A stretch of 59,124 bases of DNA from NCBI GenBank assembly GCA_035294855.1, contig DATGKD010000259.1, forward strand, positions 1 through 59,124, given 5' to 3'. Position 1 is the stretch's first letter, and every line of letters starts with the position of its first letter. A program made the position numbers and the translations under genes. This DNA comes from DATGKD01 sp035294855 (GTDB lineage Bacteria > Actinomycetota > Acidimicrobiia > Acidimicrobiales > UBA8190). The notes beneath the pieces are model-generated. The model was not told where the DNA came from. It did not search any database and was given only the letters and a program-made list of their open reading frames with translations. Below, in pieces: positions 41,357-51,325 of the stretch.

Positions 41357-41947
41357 GTGCCCGACGCCATGTGGGAACCGGACGACGCGCTGTCGGGGCT
41401 CGCCGGAGACGGCGTTCCGGCGCGCACCGACGACGTCACCGCGGCGGTGCGGCTGACGCCCCTGCGGCGTCGGCATCTGCGTGCGGTGGTCCGTATCGAA
41501 GAGCAGTGCTACCCGAGACCGTGGTCGGCGACCTTGTTCCTCTCGGAGATCGCGCAGCGGACGTCGCGCCGCTACACGGTGGCGACCATCGGTCCGCTCG
41601 TCGTGGGGTACTGCGGGCTCATGATCGTGGGTGACGAGGGCCACATCACCACGGTCACCGTCGACCCGGCCTGGCACCGCCGGGGGATCGGCACGCTCAT
41701 GCTCCTCGACACCGCCCGAGCCGCCCCCGGCCACGGGGTGCGCCACCTGACCCTCGAGGTCCGCGTGTCGAACGCTCCCGCGCAGGTGCTCTACCGCCGC
41801 TTCGGGTTCGCTCCCGTCGGGGTACGCAAGAACTACTACGCGGAGACCGGCGAGGACGCCATCGTCATGTGGGCGCGCGACATCGACACCGACGAGTACG
41901 CCCGGCGACTCGAGCGCATCGACGAGCGGGTCCGGTCGGCACGATGA
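41357..41947 (+). CDS. rimI: ribosomal-protein-alanine N-acetyltransferase RimI
   Basis: A GNAT acetyltransferase that in E. coli modifies S18. The 196-residue protein has the acetyl-CoA loop RRGIGTLML preceded by ITTVTVDPAWH, then LEVRVSNAPAQVLYRRFGF and VGVRKNYYAETGEDAIVM. About 30 extra N-terminal residues precede the fold if GTG 41357 is used. Lies between tsaB and tsaD, the usual place. ATGA overlap with tsaD. Confidence 0.9.
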   Translation: MPDAMWEPDDALSGLAGDGVPARTDDVTAAVRLTPLRRRHLRAVVRIEEQCYPRPWSATLFLSEIAQRTSRRYTVATIGPLVVGYCGLMIVGDEGHITTVTVDPAWHRRGIGTLMLLDTARAAPGHGVRHLTLEVRVSNAPAQVLYRRFGFAPVGVRKNYYAETGEDAIVMWARDIDTDEYARRLERIDERVRSAR

Positions 41948-42957
41948 CCGACCCGGGCTCGCCGGTGCTCGGCATCGAGACGTCGTGTGACGAAACGGCG
42001 GCTGCCGTCGTGGGTGGCGACGCGAGCGTGCGGTCGTCGGTCGTGGCCAGCCAGATCGAGGTCCACGCGGCGTACGGAGGCGTCGTTCCCGAGCTCGCCG
42101 GCCGTGCCCACCTCGAAATGCTGATGCCGGTCGTGGACGAGGCCATCCGGCGCGCCGACGTGCGCCCGGCGGACCTCGGTGCGGTCGCCGCCACCGTCGG
42201 CCCGGGGCTCGTCGGGTCGCTGCTCGTCGGCGTGAGCGCGGCCAAGGCGCTCGCGCTCACCTGGCGCACGCCGTTCGTGGGGGTGAACCACCTCGAAGGC
42301 CACCTCTTCGCCGCCCTGCTCGACCATCCCGGCATCGACTGGCCCGTCACCGTGCTCCTCGTGTCCGGCGGCCACACGCTGTTGGTGTCCATGCAGGGCC
42401 CCGGTCGCTACCGCCTTCTCGGGCAGACCCTCGACGACGCCGCCGGCGAGGCCTTCGACAAGGTGGCGCGCTTCTTGGAGCTCGGCTACCCGGGCGGCCC
42501 GGCCATCGAGCGGGCCGCCGAGACGGGAGACCCGACGGCCTTCGCGTTCCCGCGGGCCATGGCATCCGACGGCCTCGACGTCTCCTTCAGCGGCCTCAAG
42601 ACCGCTGTCGTCCACGCCGTGCGGAAGCAGCCCGGGGCCACCGACAGCGACGTGGCCGCCTCGTTCCAGGAGGCCGTGGTGGACGTGCTCGTGGCCAAGA
42701 CCCTGCGCGCCGCCCACGTCAGCGGGGCGCGCGGCGTGTGCCTGGCGGGCGGGGTGGCGGCGAACGGCCGCCTGCGGTCGCTCCTGACCGACGCCTGCGC
42801 CCAGGCCGCCTTGCCCCTGTACCTGCCGAGCCGGGCCATGTGCACCGACAACGCGGCGATGATCGCCGCCGCCGGCACATGGCAGCTCGAGCACCTCGGC
42901 CCGAGCTCGCTCGGGCTGGGCGCCGACCCGAACCTCCGGCTGGCCTTCGTGGCCTGA
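41944..42957 (+). CDS. tsaD: tRNA N6-adenosine threonylcarbamoyltransferase TsaD
   Basis: Transfers the threonylcarbamoyl group to A37 of tRNAs that read ANN codons. The 337-residue enzyme has LGIETSCDETAAAVV, the metal ligands in NHLEGHLFA, LVSGGHTLLV, GYPGGPAIE and the final MCTDNAAMIAAAG. Normal length. ATGA overlap with rimI; the stop lies 46 bases before the CIRCE element. Confidence 0.95.
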   Translation: MTDPGSPVLGIETSCDETAAAVVGGDASVRSSVVASQIEVHAAYGGVVPELAGRAHLEMLMPVVDEAIRRADVRPADLGAVAATVGPGLVGSLLVGVSAAKALALTWRTPFVGVNHLEGHLFAALLDHPGIDWPVTVLLVSGGHTLLVSMQGPGRYRLLGQTLDDAAGEAFDKVARFLELGYPGGPAIERAAETGDPTAFAFPRAMASDGLDVSFSGLKTAVVHAVRKQPGATDSDVAASFQEAVVDVLVAKTLRAAHVSGARGVCLAGGVAANGRLRSLLTDACAQAALPLYLPSRAMCTDNAAMIAAAGTWQLEHLGPSSLGLGADPNLRLAFVA

Positions 42958-42975
42958 ATCCGCGCCGGCGCGCGG

Positions 42976-43004
42976 TTGCCCGGGCGGGGTGCGCCCGCTA
43001 TCGT
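42976..43004 (+). promoter_or_regulatory. groESL promoter
   Basis: TTGCCC (42976-42981), 17 bases, TATCGT (42999-43004). The -10 runs directly into the CIRCE operator, so HrcA bound there would block it. Confidence 0.65.
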
Positions 43005-43030
43005 TAGCACTCGCAAGGTTTGAGTGCTAA
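43004..43030. promoter_or_regulatory. CIRCE operator (HrcA binding site)
   Basis: TTAGCACTC (43004-43012), a 9-base spacer, and GAGTGCTAA (43022-43030): an exact match to the consensus in both arms. Established as the HrcA repressor site of groE and dnaK operons. hrcA is not in the window. Confidence 0.97.
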
Positions 43031-43054
43031 CAGCCCACAGGAGGCTCCCCTGCC

Positions 43055-43351
43055 ATGAAGCTCCAGCCCCTCGAGGACCGGATCGTCGTCCGTCCGGGTG
43101 AGTCCGAGGAGACCACGGCCTCCGGACTCGTGATCCCCGACACCGCCAAGGAGAAGCCCCAACAGGGCGAGGTGCTCGCGGTCGGCCCCGGGCGCCGCAG
43201 CGACAACACCGGCGAGATCATCCCGATCGACGTCAAGGTGGGCGACACCGTCGTGTATTCGAAGTACGGCGGAACCGAGATCACCGTGGACGGCGAGGAC
43301 CTGCTGATCCTCTCGGGCCGCGACGTGCTCGCCAAGATGGGCAAGAAGTAG
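43055..43351 (+). CDS. groES: co-chaperonin GroES
   Basis: A 98-residue lid of the chaperonin. It starts MKLQPLEDRIVVRPGESEET, with the mobile loop TTASGLVIPDTAKEKPQQG and the roof loop near GPGRRSDNTGE. ATG with GGAGG about 10 bases before. Under the CIRCE site and followed by groEL after 11 bases. Confidence 0.97.
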   Translation: MKLQPLEDRIVVRPGESEETTASGLVIPDTAKEKPQQGEVLAVGPGRRSDNTGEIIPIDVKVGDTVVYSKYGGTEITVDGEDLLILSGRDVLAKMGKK

Positions 43352-43362
43352 CCGCCCGCGCC

Positions 43363-45012
<1,650 letters not shown>

Positions 45013-45016
45013 CCGG

Positions 45017-45039
45017 CCGGCCCGCGTGACGCGGGCCGG
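45017..45039 (+). terminator. groESL terminator hairpin
   Basis: CCGGCCCGCG (45017-45026) and CGCGGGCCGG (45030-45039) form a perfect 10-bp GC stem with a 3-base loop, 5 bases after the groEL stop. There is no T-run. Confidence 0.65.
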
Positions 45040-45144
45040 GTGGCCATCTCCGGTCCCGAGACCGGTCGTGGCGATCGATTCACGCTGCCAAGAGCGAAGG
45101 CCTACGGCGTGACCCGCCGCGGAAGGTCCGTCGCGCCGGCCCGG

Positions 45145-45150
45145 TAGCTT
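45145..45150 (+). promoter_or_regulatory. possible leaderless -10 box of the NUDIX gene
   Basis: TAGCTT ends 7 bases before the GTG at 45158, with no typical ribosome site in between. Same arrangement as at 39358 and 56907. Confidence 0.35.
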
Positions 45151-45157
45151 CCGGAGC

Positions 45158-45913
45158 GTGGACGTCCCCGCCGTTTCCGGACGCCGCCACGCGGGGAGGC
45201 AGGTCATTCCGAGGCCGGCGGACGCGGCGCCCGGGCGGCCCGCCCCGTGGGGGGCGCTCCCCGTGGAGCTCCGACGGGGCATTCGCCTGGCGCCGCTCGC
45301 GGCTGCGGTGGCGGCGCACCATCGTGCGCTCGAGTCGTCCGAGCGCGTCACCTTCGACGAGCTCCGCGACCCCGGCGCGCCGGCCGGAGTGCTCGTCCCG
45401 CTGTTCGAGGAGGCCGGCGAGGCGCGCGTCGTCCTCACGCGGCGGGCCGCGCACCTTCGGACCCATACGGGCGAAGTGAGCTTCCCCGGGGGGCGGCTCG
45501 AGCCTGGGGAGTCGCCCGAGGACGGGGCGCGCCGCGAGGCCGCCGAGGAGGTGGGGCTCGACCCGGCGTCCGTCGAGGTGGTCGGCCGCCTCACGCCGTT
45601 GGCGACCTTTTCGTCCCGCTCCGCGATCACCCCCGTCGTGGGGCTGCTCGCCGCCCGGCCACAGCTCGTTCCCAATCCCCACGAGGTGGAGCGCGTGTTC
45701 GACGTCGCCCTGGCGGAGTTGGCGGCGGACGGCGTGTTCCGCGAGGAGCGATGGGTGCTCCCCGGGGCGATCCGCACGCGCTCCGCGCGTCCGCTGCCCG
45801 CGGACGACGACGGCGGCTTCCCGATGTGGTTCTTCGAGGTCGACGAGGACACGGTGTGGGGCGCGACCGCGCGCATGCTGGTCGAGCTCCTTCGCCTCGC
45901 GCTGGGCTGTTGA
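45158..45913 (+). CDS. NUDIX hydrolase, CoA pyrophosphatase type
   Basis: A 251-residue hydrolase. It has the NUDIX box GGRLEPGESPEDGARREAAE followed by EVGL, and the preceding family signature LRTHTGEVSFPGG of the NudL/YeaB group, which cleaves CoA and its esters into 4'-phosphopantetheine and 3',5'-ADP. About 85 residues precede the fold, of which the first 40 are Pro/Ala-rich. It lies alone between groEL and guaB3. Confidence 0.82.
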   Translation: MDVPAVSGRRHAGRQVIPRPADAAPGRPAPWGALPVELRRGIRLAPLAAAVAAHHRALESSERVTFDELRDPGAPAGVLVPLFEEAGEARVVLTRRAAHLRTHTGEVSFPGGRLEPGESPEDGARREAAEEVGLDPASVEVVGRLTPLATFSSRSAITPVVGLLAARPQLVPNPHEVERVFDVALAELAADGVFREERWVLPGAIRTRSARPLPADDDGGFPMWFFEVDEDTVWGATARMLVELLRLALGC

Positions 45914-46069
45914 CCGCCCTCACCAGGACGTCTGTGTGGAACGCGAGCGAGGCGACGAGACCGCCAGCACGAGCGCGGATGGACCCGGGGCGGCGAGGGT
46001 CGGACGGTATCGTGGGGGATGCCGCGGGCGGCGGTAGCGGGCCCACCACACCGTGCAGGAGGCAGCCAG

Positions 46070-47233
46070 GTGGCTGAGATCGAGATCGGCATCTACAAGT
46101 CGGGGCGCCGTGCCTACGGCCTCGACGACATCGCCATCGTGCCGAGCCGCCGGACGCGCGACCCCGAGGATGTCGACATCTCCTGGGAGATCGACGCCTT
46201 CCGCTTCGACCTCCCCCTCATGGCCGCGGCCATGGACGGGGTGGTGAGCCCCCGCACCGCCATCGAGATCGGACGCCTCGGCGGCCTCGCGGTGCTGAAC
46301 CTCGAAGGGCTCTGGACGCGCTACGAGGAGCCCGAGTTGCTCTTCGACGAGATCGCCGAGCTCGACGACGACAAGGCCACCGCGCGGATGCAGCAGATGT
46401 ACCTCGAGCCGGTCAAGCCGGACCTCGTGACACAGCGCATCCGCGAGATCAAGTCCGCCGGCGTCGTGTCGTGCGCCTCCGTGACGCCGCAGCGCACGAC
46501 CGAGCTCGCCTCCGCCATCCTGGCGGGAGAGCTGGACCTGCTCGTCATCCAGGGCACTGTCGTCTCCGCCGAGCACGTTTCGAAGACCGTCGAGCCACTC
46601 AACCTGAAGAAGTTCATCCGCTCGTTCGACCTTCCGGTCATCGTGGGAGGGTGCGCCTCGTACCAGGCCGCCCTGCACCTCATGCGCACCGGGGCAGTGG
46701 GTGTGCTCGTCGGCGTGGGCCCGGGCAACGCGTGCACGACGCGCGGCGTGCTCGGCCTCGGGGTTCCCCAGGCGACCGCCATCGCTGACGTGGCGGGGGC
46801 CCGCATGCGCCACCTCGACGAGACCGGTGTGTACGTGCACGTCATCGCGGACGGCGGCATGAGTCGCGGCGGTGACGTCGCCAAGGCGATCGCGTGCGGC
46901 GCGGATGCCGTCATGCTCGGATCGCCGTTGTCGTCGGCCGAAGAGGCCCCGTGCCGCGGCTTCCACTGGGGCATGGCCACGTTCCACCCGACGCTCCCGC
47001 GGGGCACCCGCGTGCGGACCACGGTGCGGGGCTCGCTGAAGGAGATCCTCCTCGGTCCGGCCCACGAGAACGACGGTCGCATGAACCTGTTCGGGGCCCT
47101 GCGCGCCGCCATGGCCACGTGCGGCTACGAGTCGGTGAAGGAATTCCAGAAGGCCGAGGTCATGGTGGCCCCCGCGCTGCAGACCGAGGGCAAGGCCCTA
47201 CAGCGAGCGCAGGGCGTGGGGATGGGGCACTGA
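46070..47233 (+). CDS. guaB3: GuaB3-type IMP dehydrogenase family protein
   Basis: A 387-residue TIM-barrel protein of the IMPDH/GMPR family without CBS domains. It starts VAEIEIGIYKSGRRAYGLDD, typical of GuaB3, and has the active-site loop GPGNACTTRGVLGLGVPQ with the catalytic Cys, and IADGGMSRGGDVAKAIACGA. In actinobacteria GuaB3 is found next to guaB2 (the main IMPDH) and guaA; guaB2 is not here. IMP dehydrogenase or related activity is inferred. The GTG at 46070 is preferred for AGGAGG about 10 bases before; an upstream ATG (46019) lacks a ribosome site. Confidence 0.88.
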   Translation: MAEIEIGIYKSGRRAYGLDDIAIVPSRRTRDPEDVDISWEIDAFRFDLPLMAAAMDGVVSPRTAIEIGRLGGLAVLNLEGLWTRYEEPELLFDEIAELDDDKATARMQQMYLEPVKPDLVTQRIREIKSAGVVSCASVTPQRTTELASAILAGELDLLVIQGTVVSAEHVSKTVEPLNLKKFIRSFDLPVIVGGCASYQAALHLMRTGAVGVLVGVGPGNACTTRGVLGLGVPQATAIADVAGARMRHLDETGVYVHVIADGGMSRGGDVAKAIACGADAVMLGSPLSSAEEAPCRGFHWGMATFHPTLPRGTRVRTTVRGSLKEILLGPAHENDGRMNLFGALRAAMATCGYESVKEFQKAEVMVAPALQTEGKALQRAQGVGMGH

Positions 47234-47279
47234 CGCCCCGTCGCCGTTCCCGCCCGCCGCCGTCTCCGAAACCGCTCCG

Positions 47280-48821
47280 TTGACCGACCCGTCTGACACC
47301 GTTCTCGTCGTCGACTTCGGCGCGCAGTACGCGCAGCTGATCGCGCGGCGCGTGCGACAGGCGCGGGTCTACTCGGAGATCGTCGCCTACGACACACCGG
47401 CGGCCGAGCTCCTGGCGCGTCGGCCCAAGGGGATCATCTTCTCCGGCGGTCCGCAGTCGGTGTACGCCGACTGGGCCCCGAGCGTCGACCCCGGCGTCTA
47501 CGAGGCCGGCGTCCCCATCCTGGGTATCTGCTACGGGGCGCAGCTGCTCACCAGGCAGCTCGGTGGCACCGTGACGCGCACCGGCCGGGGCGAGTACGGG
47601 CGCACCGCGCTCACGCGCAGCGGGCCCTGGCCGTTGTTCGCCGACTGGCCGCCGGGGCCGGCGGACGTGTGGATGAGCCATGCCGACTCCATCACCGGTG
47701 TGCCGTCGGGGTTCGTCGCCACCGCGTCGACGCCCGACGCGCCGGTGGCGGCTCTGGGCGACGACGGGCGGAGGATCTACGGCGTCCAGTTCCACCCCGA
47801 AGTGGTCCACACCGAGCGGGGCCAGGAACTGCTCGAGCGGTTCCTGTTCGACGTGTGCGGGGCCCGCCCGCTGTGGACCCACACCAACATCATCGACTCG
47901 GCTCTCTCCGACATCCGGGAACAGGTCGGCACGGCGAAGGTCCTGTGCGCGCTGTCGGGTGGCGTGGACTCCGCGGTGGCGGCCGCGCTCGTGCACCGAG
48001 CCGTGGGCGACCAGCTGACCTGCGTCTTCGTGGACACCGGGCTCATGCGCGCCGGTGAGGCCGAGCAGGTGGAGGAGACCTTTCGCCGGCAGTTCCACAT
48101 GGACCTCGTGCACGTCAAGGCGGCCGACCGCTTCTTTTCGGTCCTGCGCGGCCTCACCGATCCGGAGGAGAAGCGCAAGGCGATCGGTGAGACGTTCATC
48201 CGTGTCTTCGAGGAAGTGGCCTCGGACGTGGCGGGCGCGCGCTTCCTGGTGCAGGGGACGCTCTACCCCGACATCATCGAATCGGGGACGCGTGACGCGG
48301 CGGTGATCAAGTCGCACCACAACGTGGGTGGCCTCCCTGCCGACATGGCGTTCGATCTCATCGAGCCGTTGCGCCTGTTGTTCAAGGACGAGGTGCGCGC
48401 CGTAGGCGAGGAGCTCGGGTTGCCCGAGGAGATCGTGTGGCGGCAGCCGTTCCCCGGCCCGGGCCTGGCGGTCCGCATCATCGGCGAGGTCACCCCCGTT
48501 CGGGCGGAGATCCTGCGCAACGCGGACGCCATCGTGCTCGAGGAGGTCCGCCGCGCCGGGCTCTACCGACAGCTGTGGCAGAGCTTCGCCGTCCTGCCCG
48601 CCGTGCGCACCGTGGGCGTCATGGGCGACGGCCGCACCTATGCGTATCCGGTGGTCATCCGGGCGGTGACGTCGGACGACGCCATGACGGCGGACTGGGC
48701 CCGCCTTCCCCACGACCTGCTCGAGCGGCTGTCGTCGCGCATCATCAACGAGGTCGACGGGGTCAACCGCGTGGCCCTGGACATCACGTCCAAGCCGCCG
48801 GGCACCATCGAGTGGGAGTGA
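47280..48821 (+). CDS. guaA: GMP synthase (glutamine-hydrolysing)
   Basis: Makes GMP from XMP. The 513-residue enzyme has a class I glutamine amidotransferase domain (nucleophile in GICYGAQLL; His/Glu in GVQFHPEVVHTE), an ATP pyrophosphatase loop (LSGGVDSAVAAAL) and the dimerisation domain ending DITSKPPGTIEWE. TTG at 47280. GTGA overlap with the helicase gene downstream. Confidence 0.96.
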   Translation: MTDPSDTVLVVDFGAQYAQLIARRVRQARVYSEIVAYDTPAAELLARRPKGIIFSGGPQSVYADWAPSVDPGVYEAGVPILGICYGAQLLTRQLGGTVTRTGRGEYGRTALTRSGPWPLFADWPPGPADVWMSHADSITGVPSGFVATASTPDAPVAALGDDGRRIYGVQFHPEVVHTERGQELLERFLFDVCGARPLWTHTNIIDSALSDIREQVGTAKVLCALSGGVDSAVAAALVHRAVGDQLTCVFVDTGLMRAGEAEQVEETFRRQFHMDLVHVKAADRFFSVLRGLTDPEEKRKAIGETFIRVFEEVASDVAGARFLVQGTLYPDIIESGTRDAAVIKSHHNVGGLPADMAFDLIEPLRLLFKDEVRAVGEELGLPEEIVWRQPFPGPGLAVRIIGEVTPVRAEILRNADAIVLEEVRRAGLYRQLWQSFAVLPAVRTVGVMGDGRTYAYPVVIRAVTSDDAMTADWARLPHDLLERLSSRIINEVDGVNRVALDITSKPPGTIEWE

Positions 48822-51325
48822 CCGTGACCGGCACCCCGTTGCACCGTTTCGGAGGCCTGGGGTCGTTCGACGATGCCGACGAATTCGAAGGGTTGCTGCC
48901 GCCCGCCCGGCCCTCGGCGGCACCGGCGGACACCGCTTCGAGCGCCCCCCGGGGCGCGTCGGAGCCCGAAGGCGAGGCCGAGGCCCCGGGCGACGAGCCG
49001 GGGCCGGTCGAGCCGGCGCGCCGCCCGCCGCGCTGGACGGAGTCGCTGCCCACCCCGGACTCCCTCCTCGAAGGGTTGAACGGCCCGCAGCGGCGCGCCG
49101 TCCTGCACCGGGGCCGCCCGCTGCTCGTGGTGGCCGGCGCCGGCTCGGGCAAGACCCGCGTGCTCACCCACCGCATCGCCCACCTCATCGCGGCCGGCGA
49201 CGCCTCGCCGTGGGAGATCCTCGCCATAACGTTCACCAACAAGGCGGCGGACGAGATGCGCGAGCGCCTCGTGGGCCTCATCGGCCCCGTCGCCGAGCGG
49301 ATGTGGGTCTCGACGTTTCACGCGGCGTGCGTCCGGATGCTGCGTTCCCACGCCGATCGACTCGGGTACGCCAAGTCGTTCACGATCTACGACGACACCG
49401 ACTCGCGCCGGCTCGTCGAACACATCGAGCGGGACCTGAACATCGACACGAAGAAGCTGCCCGCACGCGGCGTCCAGGCCGCCATTTCCGGGGCCAAGGC
49501 CGAGTTGGTCGATCCCCCGGCCTACGCGGCCGCCGCCCGGACCGTGTTCGAGCGCAGGATCGCCGAGGTCTATCAGGAGTACGCCGGCCGCCTGTTCGCC
49601 TCGTCGGCCATGGACTTCGACGACCTGCTCCTCAATGTCGTGAAGCTGTTCCGCACCGCCCCCGACGTCCTCGACGCGCAGCGGAGGCGTTTCAAGCACG
49701 TGCTCGTGGACGAGTTCCAGGACACCAACCGCGCGCAGAACGAGATCGTGCTCATGCTCGCCGCCGAGCACCACAACGTGTGCGTGGTGGGCGACAGCGA
49801 CCAGTCGATCTTCGGCTGGCGCGGCGCGGACATCCGCAACATCGTCGAGTTCGAAGAAGCGTTCCCCGACGCCGTCGTCATCCCGCTCGAGCAGAACTAC
49901 CGGTCGACGAAGACCATCCTGGACGCCGCCAACGCTGTCATCGCCAACAACGACACCCGCGTGCCGAAGGAGCTGTGGACCGAAGGCGAGGCCGGGGACC
50001 CCATCGTCCGGTACCGGGCGGAGGACGAGTACGACGAGGCCGCGTGGGTGGTCACCGAGATCGGCCGGCTGCGCGCATTCGACGGCATCGGGCCCGGGGA
50101 CGTGGCCGTCTTCTACCGCACCAACGCCCAGAGCAGGGCGCTGGAGGAGGAGCTCGTGCGGGCGGGCATCGCCTACAAGGTCGTGGGGGGGACCCGCTTC
50201 TACGACCGTCGCGAGGTGAAGGACCTGCTCGCGTACGTGCGGCTGCTCTCCAATCCCTCCGACGAGGTCTCCGCCCGACGCATCGTGAACGTGCCGCGCC
50301 GCGGCGTGGGTGACGCGTCCGTCGACCGTCTGGCCACCTGGGCCCGCCGTCACGGACGGCCGTTCCTCGACGCGCTCGGCCACGCCGAGGACGCGGGATT
50401 GGCGGGCCGGGCGGTCAAGGGGGCCGCGTCGTTGCTCGCGCTGTTCGACGAGCTGCGTGCCCTCGCCGAGGGTGGCGCCAGCCCTGGCGAGTTGATCGGC
50501 ACCGTGGCGGAGCGCACGGGGTACCGCGCCGAGCTCGAGGCAACCGACACGGTCGAAGCACGCGGCCGGGTCGAGAACATCGACGAGCTCGTCGTGGCGG
50601 CGTCCGACTACCAAGCCGTCGACGACTTCCTCGAATCCGTCGCGCTCGTCTCCGACGTCGACGAGCTCGAGACCTCCGAAGACCGCGTGTCGCTCATGAC
50701 GTTGCACACGGCCAAGGGCCTCGAGTTCCCCGCGGTGTTCCTCGTCGGCATGGAGGACGGTGTCTTCCCCCACCTGCGGGCCCTGGAGGACCCCCGGCAG
50801 CTCGAAGAGGAACGCCGCCTGTGCTACGTGGGCATCACCCGGGCTCGGCGGCAGCTGTACCTCACCCACGCGTGGAGCCGGACTTCGTGGGGATCGACGA
50901 ACCACGCAATTCCGAGCCGGTTCCTCGCCGAGGTGCCGGGGGATCTCGTGCGCGAGGTCGGATCGTCGTATGGCAGGCGGCCGGACCCGTTGCGGGACGC
51001 GAGCTCGTGGACGCGCCGGCGGCGCGGCCGCCGGTCGTCCGGCGCGGCATTCGACGGGGCCGACGCGGCTCGTGTCGACGGGGACGTCGACGTCGACCGC
51101 GGCGACGCGTGGGTGGACGACTGCCACGACCCCGACCCCTGGGGTGACGCCGTCACCGGTGGCGCCGTCGCTGGTGACGACGTCGCTGGCGCGGACGTCC
51201 CCCGCCCGTCGCCCGCTCCGCCACGTCGTCCTTCGGGGGCGCGCCGGCGCCGGCTGCCCAAGATGGCCGAGGAGAAGTTCGGCCTCGGTACGGGCGGGTC
51301 GTCGGAGAGGCGCACGTGGTCCTGA
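48818..51325 (+). CDS. pcrA: ATP-dependent DNA helicase PcrA/UvrD
   Basis: A superfamily 1A 3'-5' helicase of 835 residues for nucleotide excision and replication-linked repair. Motifs in order: LNGPQRRAVLH (Q motif), AGAGSGKTRVLTHR (Walker A), VLVDEFQDTNRAQ, GDSDQSIFGWRGAD, QNYRSTKTIL, LMTLHTAKGLEFPAVF and VGITRARRQLYLTHAW. About 80 disordered residues precede the core. The C-terminal 130 residues are Asp/Arg/Pro-rich and end KFGLGTGG, a remnant of the Tudor-like end. The GTG at 48818 overlaps the guaA stop; a GTG two codons later is equally possible. Confidence 0.95.
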   Translation: MTVTGTPLHRFGGLGSFDDADEFEGLLPPARPSAAPADTASSAPRGASEPEGEAEAPGDEPGPVEPARRPPRWTESLPTPDSLLEGLNGPQRRAVLHRGRPLLVVAGAGSGKTRVLTHRIAHLIAAGDASPWEILAITFTNKAADEMRERLVGLIGPVAERMWVSTFHAACVRMLRSHADRLGYAKSFTIYDDTDSRRLVEHIERDLNIDTKKLPARGVQAAISGAKAELVDPPAYAAAARTVFERRIAEVYQEYAGRLFASSAMDFDDLLLNVVKLFRTAPDVLDAQRRRFKHVLVDEFQDTNRAQNEIVLMLAAEHHNVCVVGDSDQSIFGWRGADIRNIVEFEEAFPDAVVIPLEQNYRSTKTILDAANAVIANNDTRVPKELWTEGEAGDPIVRYRAEDEYDEAAWVVTEIGRLRAFDGIGPGDVAVFYRTNAQSRALEEELVRAGIAYKVVGGTRFYDRREVKDLLAYVRLLSNPSDEVSARRIVNVPRRGVGDASVDRLATWARRHGRPFLDALGHAEDAGLAGRAVKGAASLLALFDELRALAEGGASPGELIGTVAERTGYRAELEATDTVEARGRVENIDELVVAASDYQAVDDFLESVALVSDVDELETSEDRVSLMTLHTAKGLEFPAVFLVGMEDGVFPHLRALEDPRQLEEERRLCYVGITRARRQLYLTHAWSRTSWGSTNHAIPSRFLAEVPGDLVREVGSSYGRRPDPLRDASSWTRRRRGRRSSGAAFDGADAARVDGDVDVDRGDAWVDDCHDPDPWGDAVTGGAVAGDDVAGADVPRPSPAPPRRPSGARRRRLPKMAEEKFGLGTGGSSERRTWS

